Origin: Halobacterium rubrum
GTDB lineage: Archaea; Halobacteriota; Halobacteria; Halobacteriales; Halobacteriaceae
Length of the DNA: 64,000 nucleotides
Assembly (NCBI RefSeq): GCF_021729015.1
Contig: NZ_JAJQQZ010000001.1
Coordinates: forward strand, 1,178,001-1,242,000
Reading direction: 5' to 3'
Translations under genes and position numbers: made by a program
Part shown: positions 34,547 through 44,093 of the stretch, one piece after another
Layout: every line of letters starts with the position of its first letter
Numbering within the stretch: the stretch's first letter is position 1
Notes under the pieces: generated by a model
What the model was told of the DNA's origin: nothing
Database searches by the model: none
The model's input: only the letters and a program-made list of their open reading frames with translations

Positions 34547-37500
34547 ATGAAGAGCTTCGACGACGTCGCCGACCTCGTCACGGACCACAGCCGAGCAATC
34601 ATCGCCGTCATGCTGGTGTTGACACTCGCCGTCGGCGCCGGCGCGCCGATGGTCGAGCAGTCCTCCTCGCTGGACCAGTTCCAGTCCGAGAGCGAGGAGT
34701 CGGAGAAGCTCGACTACATCGACCAGAACTTCCAGTCCGGCGACGAGAACACCACGACCGCACAGGTCATCGTGCAGGGCGACGACGTGCTCACGCGCAG
34801 CGCGCTCCTCGAGACGCTCGCCTACGAGCAAGCGCTGTACGACAACGAGACCGTCAACGGTACGCTGGCGGGCGACACGTCCGTCTCCGGCGTCGCGAAC
34901 ATCGTCGCCATCGCGGCCATCCAGACGGAGGAAGCCGAGGAAGTCCGGTCGCTGGCGACCGAACTCGAGACCGAACAGACCGCCGTCGAGCAGCGCCAGA
35001 CTGCGCTGAACGAGACGGCCGAGGCGCTGCGCGCCGAGCTCACGTTCCTCCGGCAGAACCCCGACGCCAGCCCGCAGGCGTCGTTCAACTCCGTCGCGGC
35101 GAACTCCTCTGTCGAACTCGACGACGAGGACGCCGAGACGTTCGCCCGCGCGGCCGAAGCGCTGCGCGCGGCGGGCAGCGAGCAGGAGGCCCAGCAGGCC
35201 TACGAGGCCGGCACGGTCGGCGTGCTCAGCGAGGAGTACCAGGCCCTCGAGCAGCGCGCCAGCGACCTCGAGTCGATGGCCGACGAACTCGAGGACGAGC
35301 GAGCCGACATCGAGGACGCACGGAACGCGTCGCTCGCGGAGCAGCGCGAGCAACTCGAGTCGATGAACGGCAGCGAGGTCGAGGACGTCGTCTCGCAGGT
35401 CCTCTCGGCGGACACGCAGAACGGCGGGAACGGCCGTTCCCCGTTCGCCCTGATGCCCTCGGACGGCTTCGAGCCGGGTGACACCTCGGCCGACGCCACG
35501 ATGCTGGTCGTCACGCAGGACGCCGAGGCGGTCCCCGCAGGAGGGCAGGTGACCGACGAAGCCGTCGTCGACGCCCAGCTCGCGATGCAGGACCTCGCCG
35601 AGGACCGCGACCTCGAGTACCTGATCTTCGGTGGCGGCATCATCACCGACGAGATCAACAACTCGATGGCCGACAGCCTGCTCATTGTCGGACCGCTGGC
35701 CATCGTGTTCGTGCTGCTGGCGCTCACTATCGCGTACCGCGACGTGCTGGACATCCTGCTCGGGCTGTTCGGTATCGTCGCGGTGCTCGTGTGGGCGTTC
35801 GGCTTCATGGGCTGGACGGACATCGCGTTCAACCAGATCTTCATCGCGGTGCCCGTGCTGTTGATCGGGCTGTCTATCGACTACGCCATCCACATCTTCA
35901 TGCGGCACCGCGAGGAGCGCCACGACGAGTCGACCCCGAGCTCCGTTCGCGGGTCGATGACCGTCGCGCTCAGCGGCGTCGGCATCGCCCTCGTCTGGGT
36001 GACCGCCACGACCGTCATCGGGTTCCTGTCGAATCTCACCAGTCCGGTGCCGCCCATCCAGGAGTTCGGCGTCGTGAGCGCGGTCGGCATCACGGCCGCC
36101 CTGCTCGTGTTCGGGCTCCTGATTCCGGCGCTCAAGGTCGAACTCGACGAGTTCCTCGAGGGCCGTGGCTGGGACCGCAAGAAGCGCGCGTTCGGGACCG
36201 GCGGCGGCCGGTTCAGCAACGTGCTCGCGGTCGGCGCGACCGCCGCCCGGAAGGCACCCGCAATCGTCATCGTGCTCGCGTTGCTGGTGACGGCCGCCGG
36301 CGCCTACGGCGGCACGCAGGTCGACACCTCCTTCGAGCAGAAGGACTTCCTGGCCGACGACCCCGCCGACTGGCAGAAAGACCTCCCCGAGCCGTTCGCG
36401 CCCGGCGAGTACTCCGCGAAGGAGAACCTCGAGTACGTGAACGACCGGTTCGTGCGCGAGGACTCGCAGGCCCAGATTCTACTCGAGGGAGACGTGAACG
36501 GCGACACGGCCCTCGAACGCGTACAGGCGGCCCGTAACGCCGCCGCCGACGAGGACACGACCCAGATTCTCTCGAACGGCGAGCCCGGCATCGAGGGGCC
36601 GCTGGCCGCGATGCAGGCGACCGCCGCGAGCGACGAGCAGTTCGCGTCGGTGTTCGAGTCGGCGGACACCGACGGTGACGGCGTCCCCGAGCAGAACGTC
36701 TCGGGCGTCTACGACGCGTTCTTCGACGCGTCGCCCGAGCAGGCGTCGTCGTACATCGCGCAGGACGCCGACGGGGACGCCGAGGCGCTGCGGCTCGTCG
36801 TCTCCATCCAGGGCGGCGCATCCAGTGACGACATCACCGAGCAGATGCGGAACGTCGCCGAGGCCGCCGAGGGCGACGGCATCACGGCGACCGCGACCGG
36901 CAGCGCCATCCTGAACAAGATCGTGCAGGACCAGCTGCTGGACACGGTCATCCAGAGCCTGCTCATCACGCTCGTCGCCGTGTTCGCGTTCCTGATGCTC
37001 ACCTACCGCATCACGGACGGGAGCGCGACGCTGGGCGCGGTGACGCTGCTGCCGGTCGTCCTGAGCGTCGCGTGGATTCTCGGGACGATGTACCTGATGG
37101 ACATCCCGTTCAACGTCCTGACGGGGATGATCACGAGCCTGACTGTCGGGCTCGGGGTGGCGTACAGCATCCACCTCAGCGAGCGGTACATGCAGGAGCT
37201 CGACCGCACCGACTCGGTGTGGACGGCGATGCGCACGGCGGTCACGGGGACCGGCGGCGCGCTGCTGGGGAGCGCGGCGACGACCGTCGGCGGCTTCGGC
37301 GTGCTGGCGTTCGCCATCCTGCCGCCGCTCCAGCAGTTCGGCATCATCACGGGGCTGACCATCATCTACGCGTTCCTCGCGAGCGTGCTGGTGTTGCCCA
37401 GCCTGCTCGTGGTGTGGACGAAGTACGCCGGCCCTGACTGGACGAGCGACGACTTCGGCGGCGACTCGACGACGGACGACGACGGCGACGACGAGGCCGA

Positions 37501-38080
37501 GGCGGGCGTCCCGCTCGCGGCGAACGGTGTCGGCGAAGCCGTGGCAGCGGCGTCGACGGCCGCGACCGACGCGCCGACCCGGGTGCTGTCCCGGGACCTC
37601 GTGCAGCCCGGCGGAACGCTGACGGCGACGGTGTCGGTGTCCGGTGCGGGCCGCGTGGCGCTCACCGAGTCCGTGCGCGGCGCCACCGTGACGAACGTCG
37701 AAGCGACCCCGAAGCCGGTCAACGCCGTCGCGACCGACGACGGCGTGCACGTCGCGTGGCGGCTGAGCGAGGACGGCGACGACGACGACGACGACACGGC
37801 GGCGGTCGCGACCTACGAGGTCGTCGTGGACGGCGACGCCCCCGATGGGACGGACGTGTCGTTCGTCGGTGAGGCGCTCGGGAACGGCGAGACCGACGTG
37901 CTCGGCGACACCGAGGCGACGGTCGTCTCGGACCTCTTCGAGCGCGTGTTCGCGCAGGCCGACGTGACGGACGACGACCTCGCGGCCGCCAGCGAGGGGT
38001 TCCGCGAGGGCGAGCTGACCGCCGACCAGTACGACCGAGTGGTCCGAGAGTGGGCGCGCGACCGCACGGAGGCGGAATGA
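34547..38080 (+). CDS. RND/MMPL-type membrane transporter with C-terminal extension
   Basis: An 1180-residue protein with two repeats of one plus five transmembrane helices. TM1 is near residue 20; an outside domain with a long coiled coil (about 125-285) follows; TM2-6 (about 380-530) contain IDYAIHIFMRH; TM7 starts near 570; the second outside domain has a DTDGDGVPEQN calcium-like loop; TM8-12 run from about 800 to 965. A ~200-residue acidic tail (985-1180) follows, with a beta-rich part and a helical end. Related proteins move lipids or hydrophobic molecules. The stop overlaps the TrmB-like gene (ATGA). ATG 34547 is preferred over GTG 34538. Confidence 0.88.
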   Translation: MKSFDDVADLVTDHSRAIIAVMLVLTLAVGAGAPMVEQSSSLDQFQSESEESEKLDYIDQNFQSGDENTTTAQVIVQGDDVLTRSALLETLAYEQALYDNETVNGTLAGDTSVSGVANIVAIAAIQTEEAEEVRSLATELETEQTAVEQRQTALNETAEALRAELTFLRQNPDASPQASFNSVAANSSVELDDEDAETFARAAEALRAAGSEQEAQQAYEAGTVGVLSEEYQALEQRASDLESMADELEDERADIEDARNASLAEQREQLESMNGSEVEDVVSQVLSADTQNGGNGRSPFALMPSDGFEPGDTSADATMLVVTQDAEAVPAGGQVTDEAVVDAQLAMQDLAEDRDLEYLIFGGGIITDEINNSMADSLLIVGPLAIVFVLLALTIAYRDVLDILLGLFGIVAVLVWAFGFMGWTDIAFNQIFIAVPVLLIGLSIDYAIHIFMRHREERHDESTPSSVRGSMTVALSGVGIALVWVTATTVIGFLSNLTSPVPPIQEFGVVSAVGITAALLVFGLLIPALKVELDEFLEGRGWDRKKRAFGTGGGRFSNVLAVGATAARKAPAIVIVLALLVTAAGAYGGTQVDTSFEQKDFLADDPADWQKDLPEPFAPGEYSAKENLEYVNDRFVREDSQAQILLEGDVNGDTALERVQAARNAAADEDTTQILSNGEPGIEGPLAAMQATAASDEQFASVFESADTDGDGVPEQNVSGVYDAFFDASPEQASSYIAQDADGDAEALRLVVSIQGGASSDDITEQMRNVAEAAEGDGITATATGSAILNKIVQDQLLDTVIQSLLITLVAVFAFLMLTYRITDGSATLGAVTLLPVVLSVAWILGTMYLMDIPFNVLTGMITSLTVGLGVAYSIHLSERYMQELDRTDSVWTAMRTAVTGTGGALLGSAATTVGGFGVLAFAILPPLQQFGIITGLTIIYAFLASVLVLPSLLVVWTKYAGPDWTSDDFGGDSTTDDDGDDEAEAGVPLAANGVGEAVAAASTAATDAPTRVLSRDLVQPGGTLTATVSVSGAGRVALTESVRGATVTNVEATPKPVNAVATDDGVHVAWRLSEDGDDDDDDTAAVATYEVVVDGDAPDGTDVSFVGEALGNGETDVLGDTEATVVSDLFERVFAQADVTDDDLAAASEGFREGELTADQYDRVVREWARDRTEAE

Positions 38081-38835
38081 ACGACGACGACGCCGTCGAC
38101 GCGCTGAAGTCACTGGGACTGACGACCTACGAGGCTCGCGTGTTCGTCGCGCTGCAGAAGCTCGGCGCGGGCACCGCCAGTGGGGTCGCCGAGATCGCCG
38201 AGGTCCCCCGGTCGCAGGTGTACGGGGCGGCCGAGGACCTCGAGGAGCGCGGGCTGGTAGACGTCGAACAGTCCAACCCGACGCGGTACCGCCCGGTCGG
38301 GGTCGAGGAGGCCCGCGACCGGCTCTACCGCCAGCTGCGCTCGGAGAGCGACTCGGCCTTCGAGTACCTGGAGGGCGTGCGCTCGGAGTACGACACCGAC
38401 GACGAGGAGAGCGAGGCCATCTGGACCGTCCGTGGCTCGACGAACGTGGCGTCGCGGGCGGCCCAGCTGATCGCGTCTGCCGAGGAGAACGTGGTGTACG
38501 GGACCGAGTACGTGCAGCGGGTCGGGCCGAGCGTCCGCGACGCGCTCGCGGAAGCCGTCGACGCCGGCGTGTCGGTGACCGTCATCAGCGAGAGTGACGA
38601 CGTGCTCGACGTGGCTCGGGAGATCGGTGCTCGCACCGTCACGGTCGGCCACCAGCCGACGCCCAACATGGGCGCCGACCGGGTCGTGATGGCCGACGAC
38701 GACGCCGTGCTGGTGAGCGTGCGTGGCGACGACGCAGCAAGCGAGACGGCGTTCTGGAGCCGCGACACGGCGTTCGCGGCGATGCTGTCGACACTGCTCG
38801 GCGAGTTCGTGGCGAGCGTCTCCGGCGACCAGTAG
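38077..38835 (+). CDS. TrmB-like winged-helix regulator
   Basis: A 252-residue protein with an N-terminal TrmB winged helix (LKSLGLTTYEARVFVALQKL to AAEDLEERGLVDVEQSNPTRYRPV) and a C-terminal ligand domain of the type seen in haloarchaeal TrmB relatives (IWTVRGSTNVASRAAQLIASAEENVVYG). It probably senses a small molecule and regulates its own operon. ATGA overlap with the upstream RND gene means they are translated together, so it is the likely local regulator of that transporter. Confidence 0.87.
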   Translation: MNDDDAVDALKSLGLTTYEARVFVALQKLGAGTASGVAEIAEVPRSQVYGAAEDLEERGLVDVEQSNPTRYRPVGVEEARDRLYRQLRSESDSAFEYLEGVRSEYDTDDEESEAIWTVRGSTNVASRAAQLIASAEENVVYGTEYVQRVGPSVRDALAEAVDAGVSVTVISESDDVLDVAREIGARTVTVGHQPTPNMGADRVVMADDDAVLVSVRGDDAASETAFWSRDTAFAAMLSTLLGEFVASVSGDQ

Positions 38836-38866
38836 GCGTTTCTCCGCCCCACCACTCTGTGGGGGT

Positions 38867-39364
38867 ATGCGGGTAGTACGCGTCGAGAGCGACGACCACC
38901 GCTACGAGGACGCACTCAGCGTTCGCTACGCGGTATTCGTCGACGAACAGGGGGTTCCAGAGGAGCTGGAGGTCGACGAGCACGAGGCGTCGGCGACACA
39001 CTTCGTCGGGTACGCCGACGACGACGAAGCCGTCGGCGATGGCGAGAATCGTGGCCGCGGCGGGGAAGGTGGTGACGGCGGTGCTGGCGGTGAGCCGGTG
39101 GCGGCCGCGCGACTGCGCGAGTACGAGCCCGGCGTCGGGAAGGTCGAGCGCGTCGCCGTCCGGGAGGAACACCGGGGCGAGGGGCTGGGCGCAGCGGTGA
39201 TGGACGCCGTCGAAGCGTACGCCGCGCGCGAGGGCTTCGACGAGCTCTACCTCCACGCGCAGCTGCACGTCGAGGCGTTCTACGCGGCACGCGGCTACGA
39301 GCGGGACGGCGAGCCGTTCACGGAGGCCGGCATCGAGCACGTGGCGATGCGGCTGGCGCTCTGA
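38867..39364 (+). CDS. GNAT-family N-acetyltransferase with a Gly-rich insert
   Basis: A 165-residue GNAT protein of the ElaA/YjcF kind: RYAVFVDEQGVPEELEVDEHE at the start, the acetyl-CoA loop VREEHRGEGLGAAVMDAV, and HAQLHVEAFYAARGYERDG at the end. A Gly/Asp-rich insert of about 20 residues (around 58-77) splits the central sheet and is absent from the normal family; it may be a flexible loop. The acyl acceptor is unknown. Confidence 0.9.
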   Translation: MRVVRVESDDHRYEDALSVRYAVFVDEQGVPEELEVDEHEASATHFVGYADDDEAVGDGENRGRGGEGGDGGAGGEPVAAARLREYEPGVGKVERVAVREEHRGEGLGAAVMDAVEAYAAREGFDELYLHAQLHVEAFYAARGYERDGEPFTEAGIEHVAMRLAL

Positions 39365-39589
39365 GTCGCGCCAGCGACGCGCCGGGCCGAGGGCGAGGCT
39401 GGATGGGGGTGGAGGACCGAAGAGCGGGGACCGGACAGATACTGACTGGAGTGGGGAGCCGGTGACCACTCCACTCGCCTAGAGTGGCCGCGCCCACGTA
39501 AGTGTATCCAGAACAACGTTTCAGTCCAGCCGGTGATAGGTCGGGAGTCCCGACAGCTACAAGGCCCGCCGCGGCGACGGGCCAGTCGA
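39365..39589. promoter_or_regulatory. Intergenic region with two hairpins before moxR
   Basis: A 225-base gap. TGGAGTGG and CCACTCCA (39447-39454, 39466-39473) form an 8-bp stem with an 11-base loop and may end the GNAT transcript. GTCGGG-AGT-CCCGAC (39540-39554) is a tight hairpin 36 bases before the moxR ATG, at the place of a core promoter. No gene was recognised here. Confidence 0.4.
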
Positions 39590-40540
39590 ATGGACGTCGA
39601 CACAGCCGCCCAGACCTGCACGGACGTCGTCGATGCCGTCGCCGGGGCCGTCGTCACCGACCGAGAGTTCCTCGAGACGGTGCTCTCGGGGGCGCTGGCC
39701 CGCGGCCACGTCCTCCTCGAGGACGTCCCCGGCACGGGCAAGACCCTGACCGCCCGCAGCCTCGCCAACGCCCTCGGTCTCGAGTTCACGCGCATCCAGT
39801 TCACGCCCGACCTCCTCCCGTCGGACATCACCGGCTCGCACGTCTACGACGCCGCCACGGAGTCGTTCAGCTTCAACCGCGGCCCCGTGTTCGCGAACGT
39901 GGTGCTTGCCGACGAGATCAACCGCGCGCCGCCGAAGACGCAGGCCGCACTCCTCGAAGCGATGGAGGAGGGACAGGTGAGTATCGACGGCGAGACCCGC
40001 CAGCTCCCCGACCCCTTCTTCGTCATCGCGACCCAGAACCCTGTCGAGCAGGAGGGGACGTTCCGGCTGCCGGAGGCCCAGCGCGACCGCTTCGCGGTGA
40101 AGGCCGCCATCGGGTACCCCGACCGGGCCGGCGAGCGGGAGCTGGTCGACCGGCGTGCCGACCGCACGGCGACGACGCCCGACGTCTCGCAGGTCGTGCC
40201 CGAGGACGCGCTGCGGGCGCTCCAGCAGGTTCCGGAGACCGTCTCTGTCGCCGACGGTGTCCGGGACTACGTCGTGGACGTCGGCCGGGGCACCCGGGAG
40301 GACCCGCGGGTAGAGGTCGGCGTGAGCCCCCGTGGCACTCAGAAACTGTTCGAGGTGGCGCGCTCGCGGGCGGTCCTGCAGGGTCGGGACTACGTCACGC
40401 CCGACGACGTGAAGGCCATCGCCGAGCCGGTGCTCGTCCACCGCGTCGTGCTGACTGGCGAGGCGAACGTCGAGGGCGTCGACCCCGCCGACGTCGTCGC
40501 TGACGTTCTCGACCGAATCGACGTCCCCGCAGTCACGTAG
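39590..40540 (+). CDS. MoxR-type AAA ATPase
   Basis: A 316-residue AAA+ ATPase: Walker A EDVPGTGKT (about residues 44-52), Walker B VVLADEINRAPPKTQAALLEAM (about 104-125), sensor-1 FFVIATQNPVEQEG, and the C-terminal lid (VSPRGTQKLFEVARSRA). MoxR ATPases act as chaperones for proteins with DUF58 and von Willebrand/transglutaminase partners. The DUF58 and transglutaminase genes are convergent, just 21 bp away. ATG 39590 fits the usual N terminus. Confidence 0.93.
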   Translation: MDVDTAAQTCTDVVDAVAGAVVTDREFLETVLSGALARGHVLLEDVPGTGKTLTARSLANALGLEFTRIQFTPDLLPSDITGSHVYDAATESFSFNRGPVFANVVLADEINRAPPKTQAALLEAMEEGQVSIDGETRQLPDPFFVIATQNPVEQEGTFRLPEAQRDRFAVKAAIGYPDRAGERELVDRRADRTATTPDVSQVVPEDALRALQQVPETVSVADGVRDYVVDVGRGTREDPRVEVGVSPRGTQKLFEVARSRAVLQGRDYVTPDDVKAIAEPVLVHRVVLTGEANVEGVDPADVVADVLDRIDVPAVT

Positions 40541-40561
40541 CGAGCGGTCCAGACCTGTTCC

Positions 40562-42094
40562 TCACGCGCTGGACTGCCGGGTGGACAGCGCGGCGACCAG
40601 CGCCAGTAGCGCGACGGCGGCCGCCGCGAACGCGACGAACGCCCCTGTCTGGTCGGGCGGGCCCATCCCGGTCGTGGCGCCGTGCAGCCAGCGGGCGCCG
40701 TAGTACGAGAGCACGCCGACGCCCACGCTGGCGGCGACGTGCACCAGCTCCACGCGCGCCGTCGGTGCGCGCCGCCCGAGCTCCGCCGCCAGCCCGACGC
40801 CGTGCTCGCCGACGTCCCAGGCGACCATGCCCGCGGCGACGAGCGCGAAGACGAACCCGGGGCTGGCGCCCTGCACGCCGGCTGCGGCGGCCGCGAGGAC
40901 GAGACCGGCTGCGGCGACGGCTGCCGGCGCGGCGCGCTGCGGTATCACGCGGAGGCCGCCGAGCGCAGCGAAGGCTACGAGGAGCGCGGCCAGCCCCAGC
41001 AGCGGCACGACGAGCCCGAAAAGGGCGAGCGCCGGCGCGCCGACGAGGTCGACGACGTTGGTGACGACGGTCGGCCCCGGCTCGGGGGCGTTCGTTCGTG
41101 CGGCCGCGACCAGCCGGTCGGCGAACACGACGCCGACGCCGGCCGCGAGCAGACCGCCGCCCACGGTCGGGGCCACCCGCTGGAGGCTCTCTCGGTAGTC
41201 GCCCGTCGCCAGCCGGCCGACGCGCAGAACGGCGTAGAGCGCCAGCGAGACGACGACGGTGGTGAGCATCGCCCACCGAAGCAGGCCGCTTGACGCCAGC
41301 GACCCCGTCACCGAGACGAGCGCGTCGGGGAACGGACGGGTGACCTGGTCGGCGGTCCCGCCGAGCGCGAGGACGGCGACCACGGGCCACGCGAGCGCGG
41401 CGAGCCGCCACACGGAGAGACAGACGACGACGGCGGTCCGGGTGGCGCGGGCGACGGCGTCCCGGTGGTCCCGGGGCGCGAGTGCAACGACCGGTGCGGC
41501 GTCGATACCGGCCGCCAGCGCGCGAGCGGTCACGGCGAGCACGACGAGGAACGCCACCACGTCGACGTCGCCGCCGGTCGGCGTCACGGCGACCGTGGCG
41601 AGCGTGTCCAGGAGCCCGCCGACGTCTCCGAGCAGACCCGCCTGCCGGCCGAACCGGGAGACCCCAGCGCCGAGAGCGGCGAGCACGGGGAGGACAGTGG
41701 TCGCGGAGACGACCGAGAGCGCGCGGCCGACCGCACCGCCGCCGACGCCGCCGGTGAACGCGGCCGTCGCGCCGAATCCGGCCGCGGCGAGGCCGAGCAC
41801 GACGACCGGGTCGAGGAGACCGGCGAGCAGCGGCGGGTCGGCCAGCGACAGCCCGGTCGCCGCGAGCACGGCGGCGCCGCCGGCGGGCGCCAGCAGCGAC
41901 GCGGCGAGCACCGCCACCGGCTCGTCGCGGCCCGCCAGCCCCGTGGCCACTGCCAGCAGGGCGCCGCCGCCTGCCGAGACCAGCGCGAGCGCGCCGTAGG
42001 TCGCGCCGGCGTCGTTGGCGGCGAACGCGACCACCGCCAGCACGACGAGTCCGGCGACGAGCGTCGGGCGGCGGACCGGCTCGTCGTCGGTCAC
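40562..42094 (-). CDS. Polytopic membrane protein of the MoxR/DUF58 module
   Basis: A 510-residue protein, almost entirely Ala/Val/Leu/Gly-rich helices (at least 14), with small basic loops such as APRDHRDAVARATRT. No known domain was recognised; similar large membrane proteins occur at this position in haloarchaeal MoxR-DUF58 clusters. GTG start overlaps the DUF58 stop (GTGA). The likely role is assembly or scaffolding for the cell-envelope module; this is inference from position. Confidence 0.8.
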   Translation of the reverse strand: MTDDEPVRRPTLVAGLVVLAVVAFAANDAGATYGALALVSAGGGALLAVATGLAGRDEPVAVLAASLLAPAGGAAVLAATGLSLADPPLLAGLLDPVVVLGLAAAGFGATAAFTGGVGGGAVGRALSVVSATTVLPVLAALGAGVSRFGRQAGLLGDVGGLLDTLATVAVTPTGGDVDVVAFLVVLAVTARALAAGIDAAPVVALAPRDHRDAVARATRTAVVVCLSVWRLAALAWPVVAVLALGGTADQVTRPFPDALVSVTGSLASSGLLRWAMLTTVVVSLALYAVLRVGRLATGDYRESLQRVAPTVGGGLLAAGVGVVFADRLVAAARTNAPEPGPTVVTNVVDLVGAPALALFGLVVPLLGLAALLVAFAALGGLRVIPQRAAPAAVAAAGLVLAAAAAGVQGASPGFVFALVAAGMVAWDVGEHGVGLAAELGRRAPTARVELVHVAASVGVGVLSYYGARWLHGATTGMGPPDQTGAFVAFAAAAVALLALVAALSTRQSSA

Positions 42095-43494
42095 TGTCGC
42101 CCACCTCCGCCCTTCACCGCGGTGGTGGCACGCGAGACGGCGCTCGCCAGCGACTCGTCGGGCGACCAGTCGACGACCGTGGCGCCGGTCGACCGGAGCC
42201 GGTCGAGCGCCAGCGCGCGGTCGGCCGCAGCCAGCGTCCGTCCGGGCGTGTCCGTCGCCGTCACGTCGGGGGAGACCGCCGTGACCTCGTGGTCGTCGGC
42301 GGCGAGCCGTCGCGCCAGCGACGCCGGGAAGTCGTCGAGCGCCGGCGAACAGACCACCACCTGTGTCCCCGCGTCGACCCGGCCGGCGAACTGGCGGACG
42401 AGGTCGTCGTCACCGTCCCTCTCGCCGTCGAGCCACGTCGTCCCGCCGCTACCGCCGTCCGCGGCCGCCGCCGGCTGCGCAGTGCGCTCCTCCGACGGCT
42501 CGTCGATGGGGGCCTCGTCTCGCTCGGGCTCCCCGGGGTCGTCTGCGTCACGGCCGTCGATGGCCTCGCGGAGGACGGCCGCCAGCCGCGCGTGGTGGTC
42601 GTCGCCCGTGCCGGGCGGCACCCACGCAGGGCCCGACGCGGCGGCAGCCGAGTGGTCGAGGTCGAAGACGGCGACGCCGACCTGGTGGCCGGCTGTTTCG
42701 AGCGGCTCGACGGCCTGTGCGGCGGCGTACGCCGAGAGCGCGGCGCCGGACGGCGCGCCGTCCCGGGCGGTCACGTCGCTCTCCGAGCGGGCGTCGACCG
42801 CGAGCACGACGGCGGCCGCCCGCCGCTCGCGGTAGTTCACGGTCGTCAGGTCGCCGGTCTTCGCGTACTGCCGCCAGTCGATGCGCGAGACGGGGTCGCC
42901 GTGCTGGTAGTCCCGGGTGGAGTGGAACTCGATGCCGGGGCCGCCCGTGTCCGTCGGCAGGCTGCCGGTGTGCTGGGTGGTCTGGCGGCGCAGCGGGATG
43001 TCCGCGACCGTCACCCGGCAGTCCAGCGAGGCTGCGCCGTCGGCGGAGACGGTTTCGGTTCGCGCGGTCGAGCTGCCCGCGCCGCGCAACCGGGCCGTCG
43101 GGTCGTCGAACGGGAACTGGCCGCGGTCCGCCACGACGGCGTACTCGAACGTCGCCGTCTCCCCGGCCGGCAGCGCGAGCCCGGTCGCGGTCGTCCCCTC
43201 GACGACTCGGAGCCCGTCTGGCACGCCGTCTGCCACGCGGAGGTCTGTCAGCGCGGCGTCGCCGGTGTTCTCGACGGTCACCGTGACCGTCACGCGGTCG
43301 CCCGGAAGCGGGGACGCGTCGGACAGCGCGCGCTCGACCCGCACCACGCCCGGGTCTCGCGGGACCGAGAGCGCGGCGAACGCGACGAACGCCAGCGGTA
43401 TCGCGGCGGCGACGAACAGCACGCGCTGGCCGCTGGCGACGCCGGCTGCCGCCAGCGCGAGGGTCGCGAGCAGCCCGCCGGTCTCGCGGCTCAC
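42091..43494 (-). CDS. DUF58 domain membrane protein
   Basis: A 467-residue protein with two N-terminal hydrophobic helices (about 8-45), a CARDB/DUF11-like Ig region (GDRVTVTVTVENTGDAAL), and then the DUF58 signature GIEFHSTRDYQHGDPVSRID and VNYRERRAAAVVLAVDAR. The rest resembles a von Willebrand A fold. DUF58 proteins are MoxR partners, often in envelope or stress functions. GTG 43494 overlaps the previous gene's stop (GTGA) and removes a low-complexity extension. Confidence 0.9.
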   Translation of the reverse strand: MSRETGGLLATLALAAAGVASGQRVLFVAAAIPLAFVAFAALSVPRDPGVVRVERALSDASPLPGDRVTVTVTVENTGDAALTDLRVADGVPDGLRVVEGTTATGLALPAGETATFEYAVVADRGQFPFDDPTARLRGAGSSTARTETVSADGAASLDCRVTVADIPLRRQTTQHTGSLPTDTGGPGIEFHSTRDYQHGDPVSRIDWRQYAKTGDLTTVNYRERRAAAVVLAVDARSESDVTARDGAPSGAALSAYAAAQAVEPLETAGHQVGVAVFDLDHSAAAASGPAWVPPGTGDDHHARLAAVLREAIDGRDADDPGEPERDEAPIDEPSEERTAQPAAAADGGSGGTTWLDGERDGDDDLVRQFAGRVDAGTQVVVCSPALDDFPASLARRLAADDHEVTAVSPDVTATDTPGRTLAAADRALALDRLRSTGATVVDWSPDESLASAVSRATTAVKGGGGRQ

Positions 43495-44093
43495 TGGCCC
43501 ACCTCCGCGGCGACGTCGTGGACCGCGCCGACTGCACGGCGGGCGCGGCGCTCGAACGCCTCCCCCGGGTGCAGCCAGCCCCGCAGCCGTTCCCGGAGCG
43601 GGAGCCGCGGCGAGCGGTCGTCTTCGCCGAGGAACGCCGCCGCCACCCGGTCGTCCGTCCACTCGCCGGCCGCGACGGCGTCGACGGCTGTCCCCTCGTC
43701 GACGCCGGCCTCGCGGGCGACGGCGCGGACGGCAGTCAGGCGGACACGCTCACGAACGAGTTCGCGAGCGTCGCTGCTCCGCCGGCCGGTCCCATCGGCG
43801 GCGACCCGGGCGAGGGCCGCGTCGACGCGTTCGCCGGGAGCCGGTGCGCCGTCGGCTTCGGCGTCCCGCAGCAGCCGGTCGTCGGCGGCGTGGTCGTCGC
43901 CGTCGCCGCTGCGCCGCCGGTGGACGGCGTACGCGAGCAGCCCGATGCCGAGGACGCCCGTGCCGAGCGTGGCGTCGACGCGCTCGGCGGGCGCCAGCAC
44001 ACTCTCGGGCGCGAGCCCGAGCACGGCCACGACCGCCGCCGTCGCCGCTGCCACGCCGAGTGCGGCCAGCAGTGTCGCTCTCGTGTCGCTCAC
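43491..44093 (-). CDS. Haloarchaeal DUF58-module membrane protein (unknown family)
   Basis: A 200-residue protein with two N-terminal transmembrane helices (about 8-28 and 42-58) and a cytoplasmic Arg/Asp-rich helical tail (RRSSDARELVRERVRLTAVRAVAREAGV). It seems to be the small accessory that often lies between DUF58 and transglutaminase genes in haloarchaea (DUF7269-like, from memory). GTGA overlaps on both sides show it is translated within the same operon. Confidence 0.78.
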   Translation of the reverse strand: MSDTRATLLAALGVAAATAAVVAVLGLAPESVLAPAERVDATLGTGVLGIGLLAYAVHRRRSGDGDDHAADDRLLRDAEADGAPAPGERVDAALARVAADGTGRRSSDARELVRERVRLTAVRAVAREAGVDEGTAVDAVAAGEWTDDRVAAAFLGEDDRSPRLPLRERLRGWLHPGEAFERRARRAVGAVHDVAAEVGQ

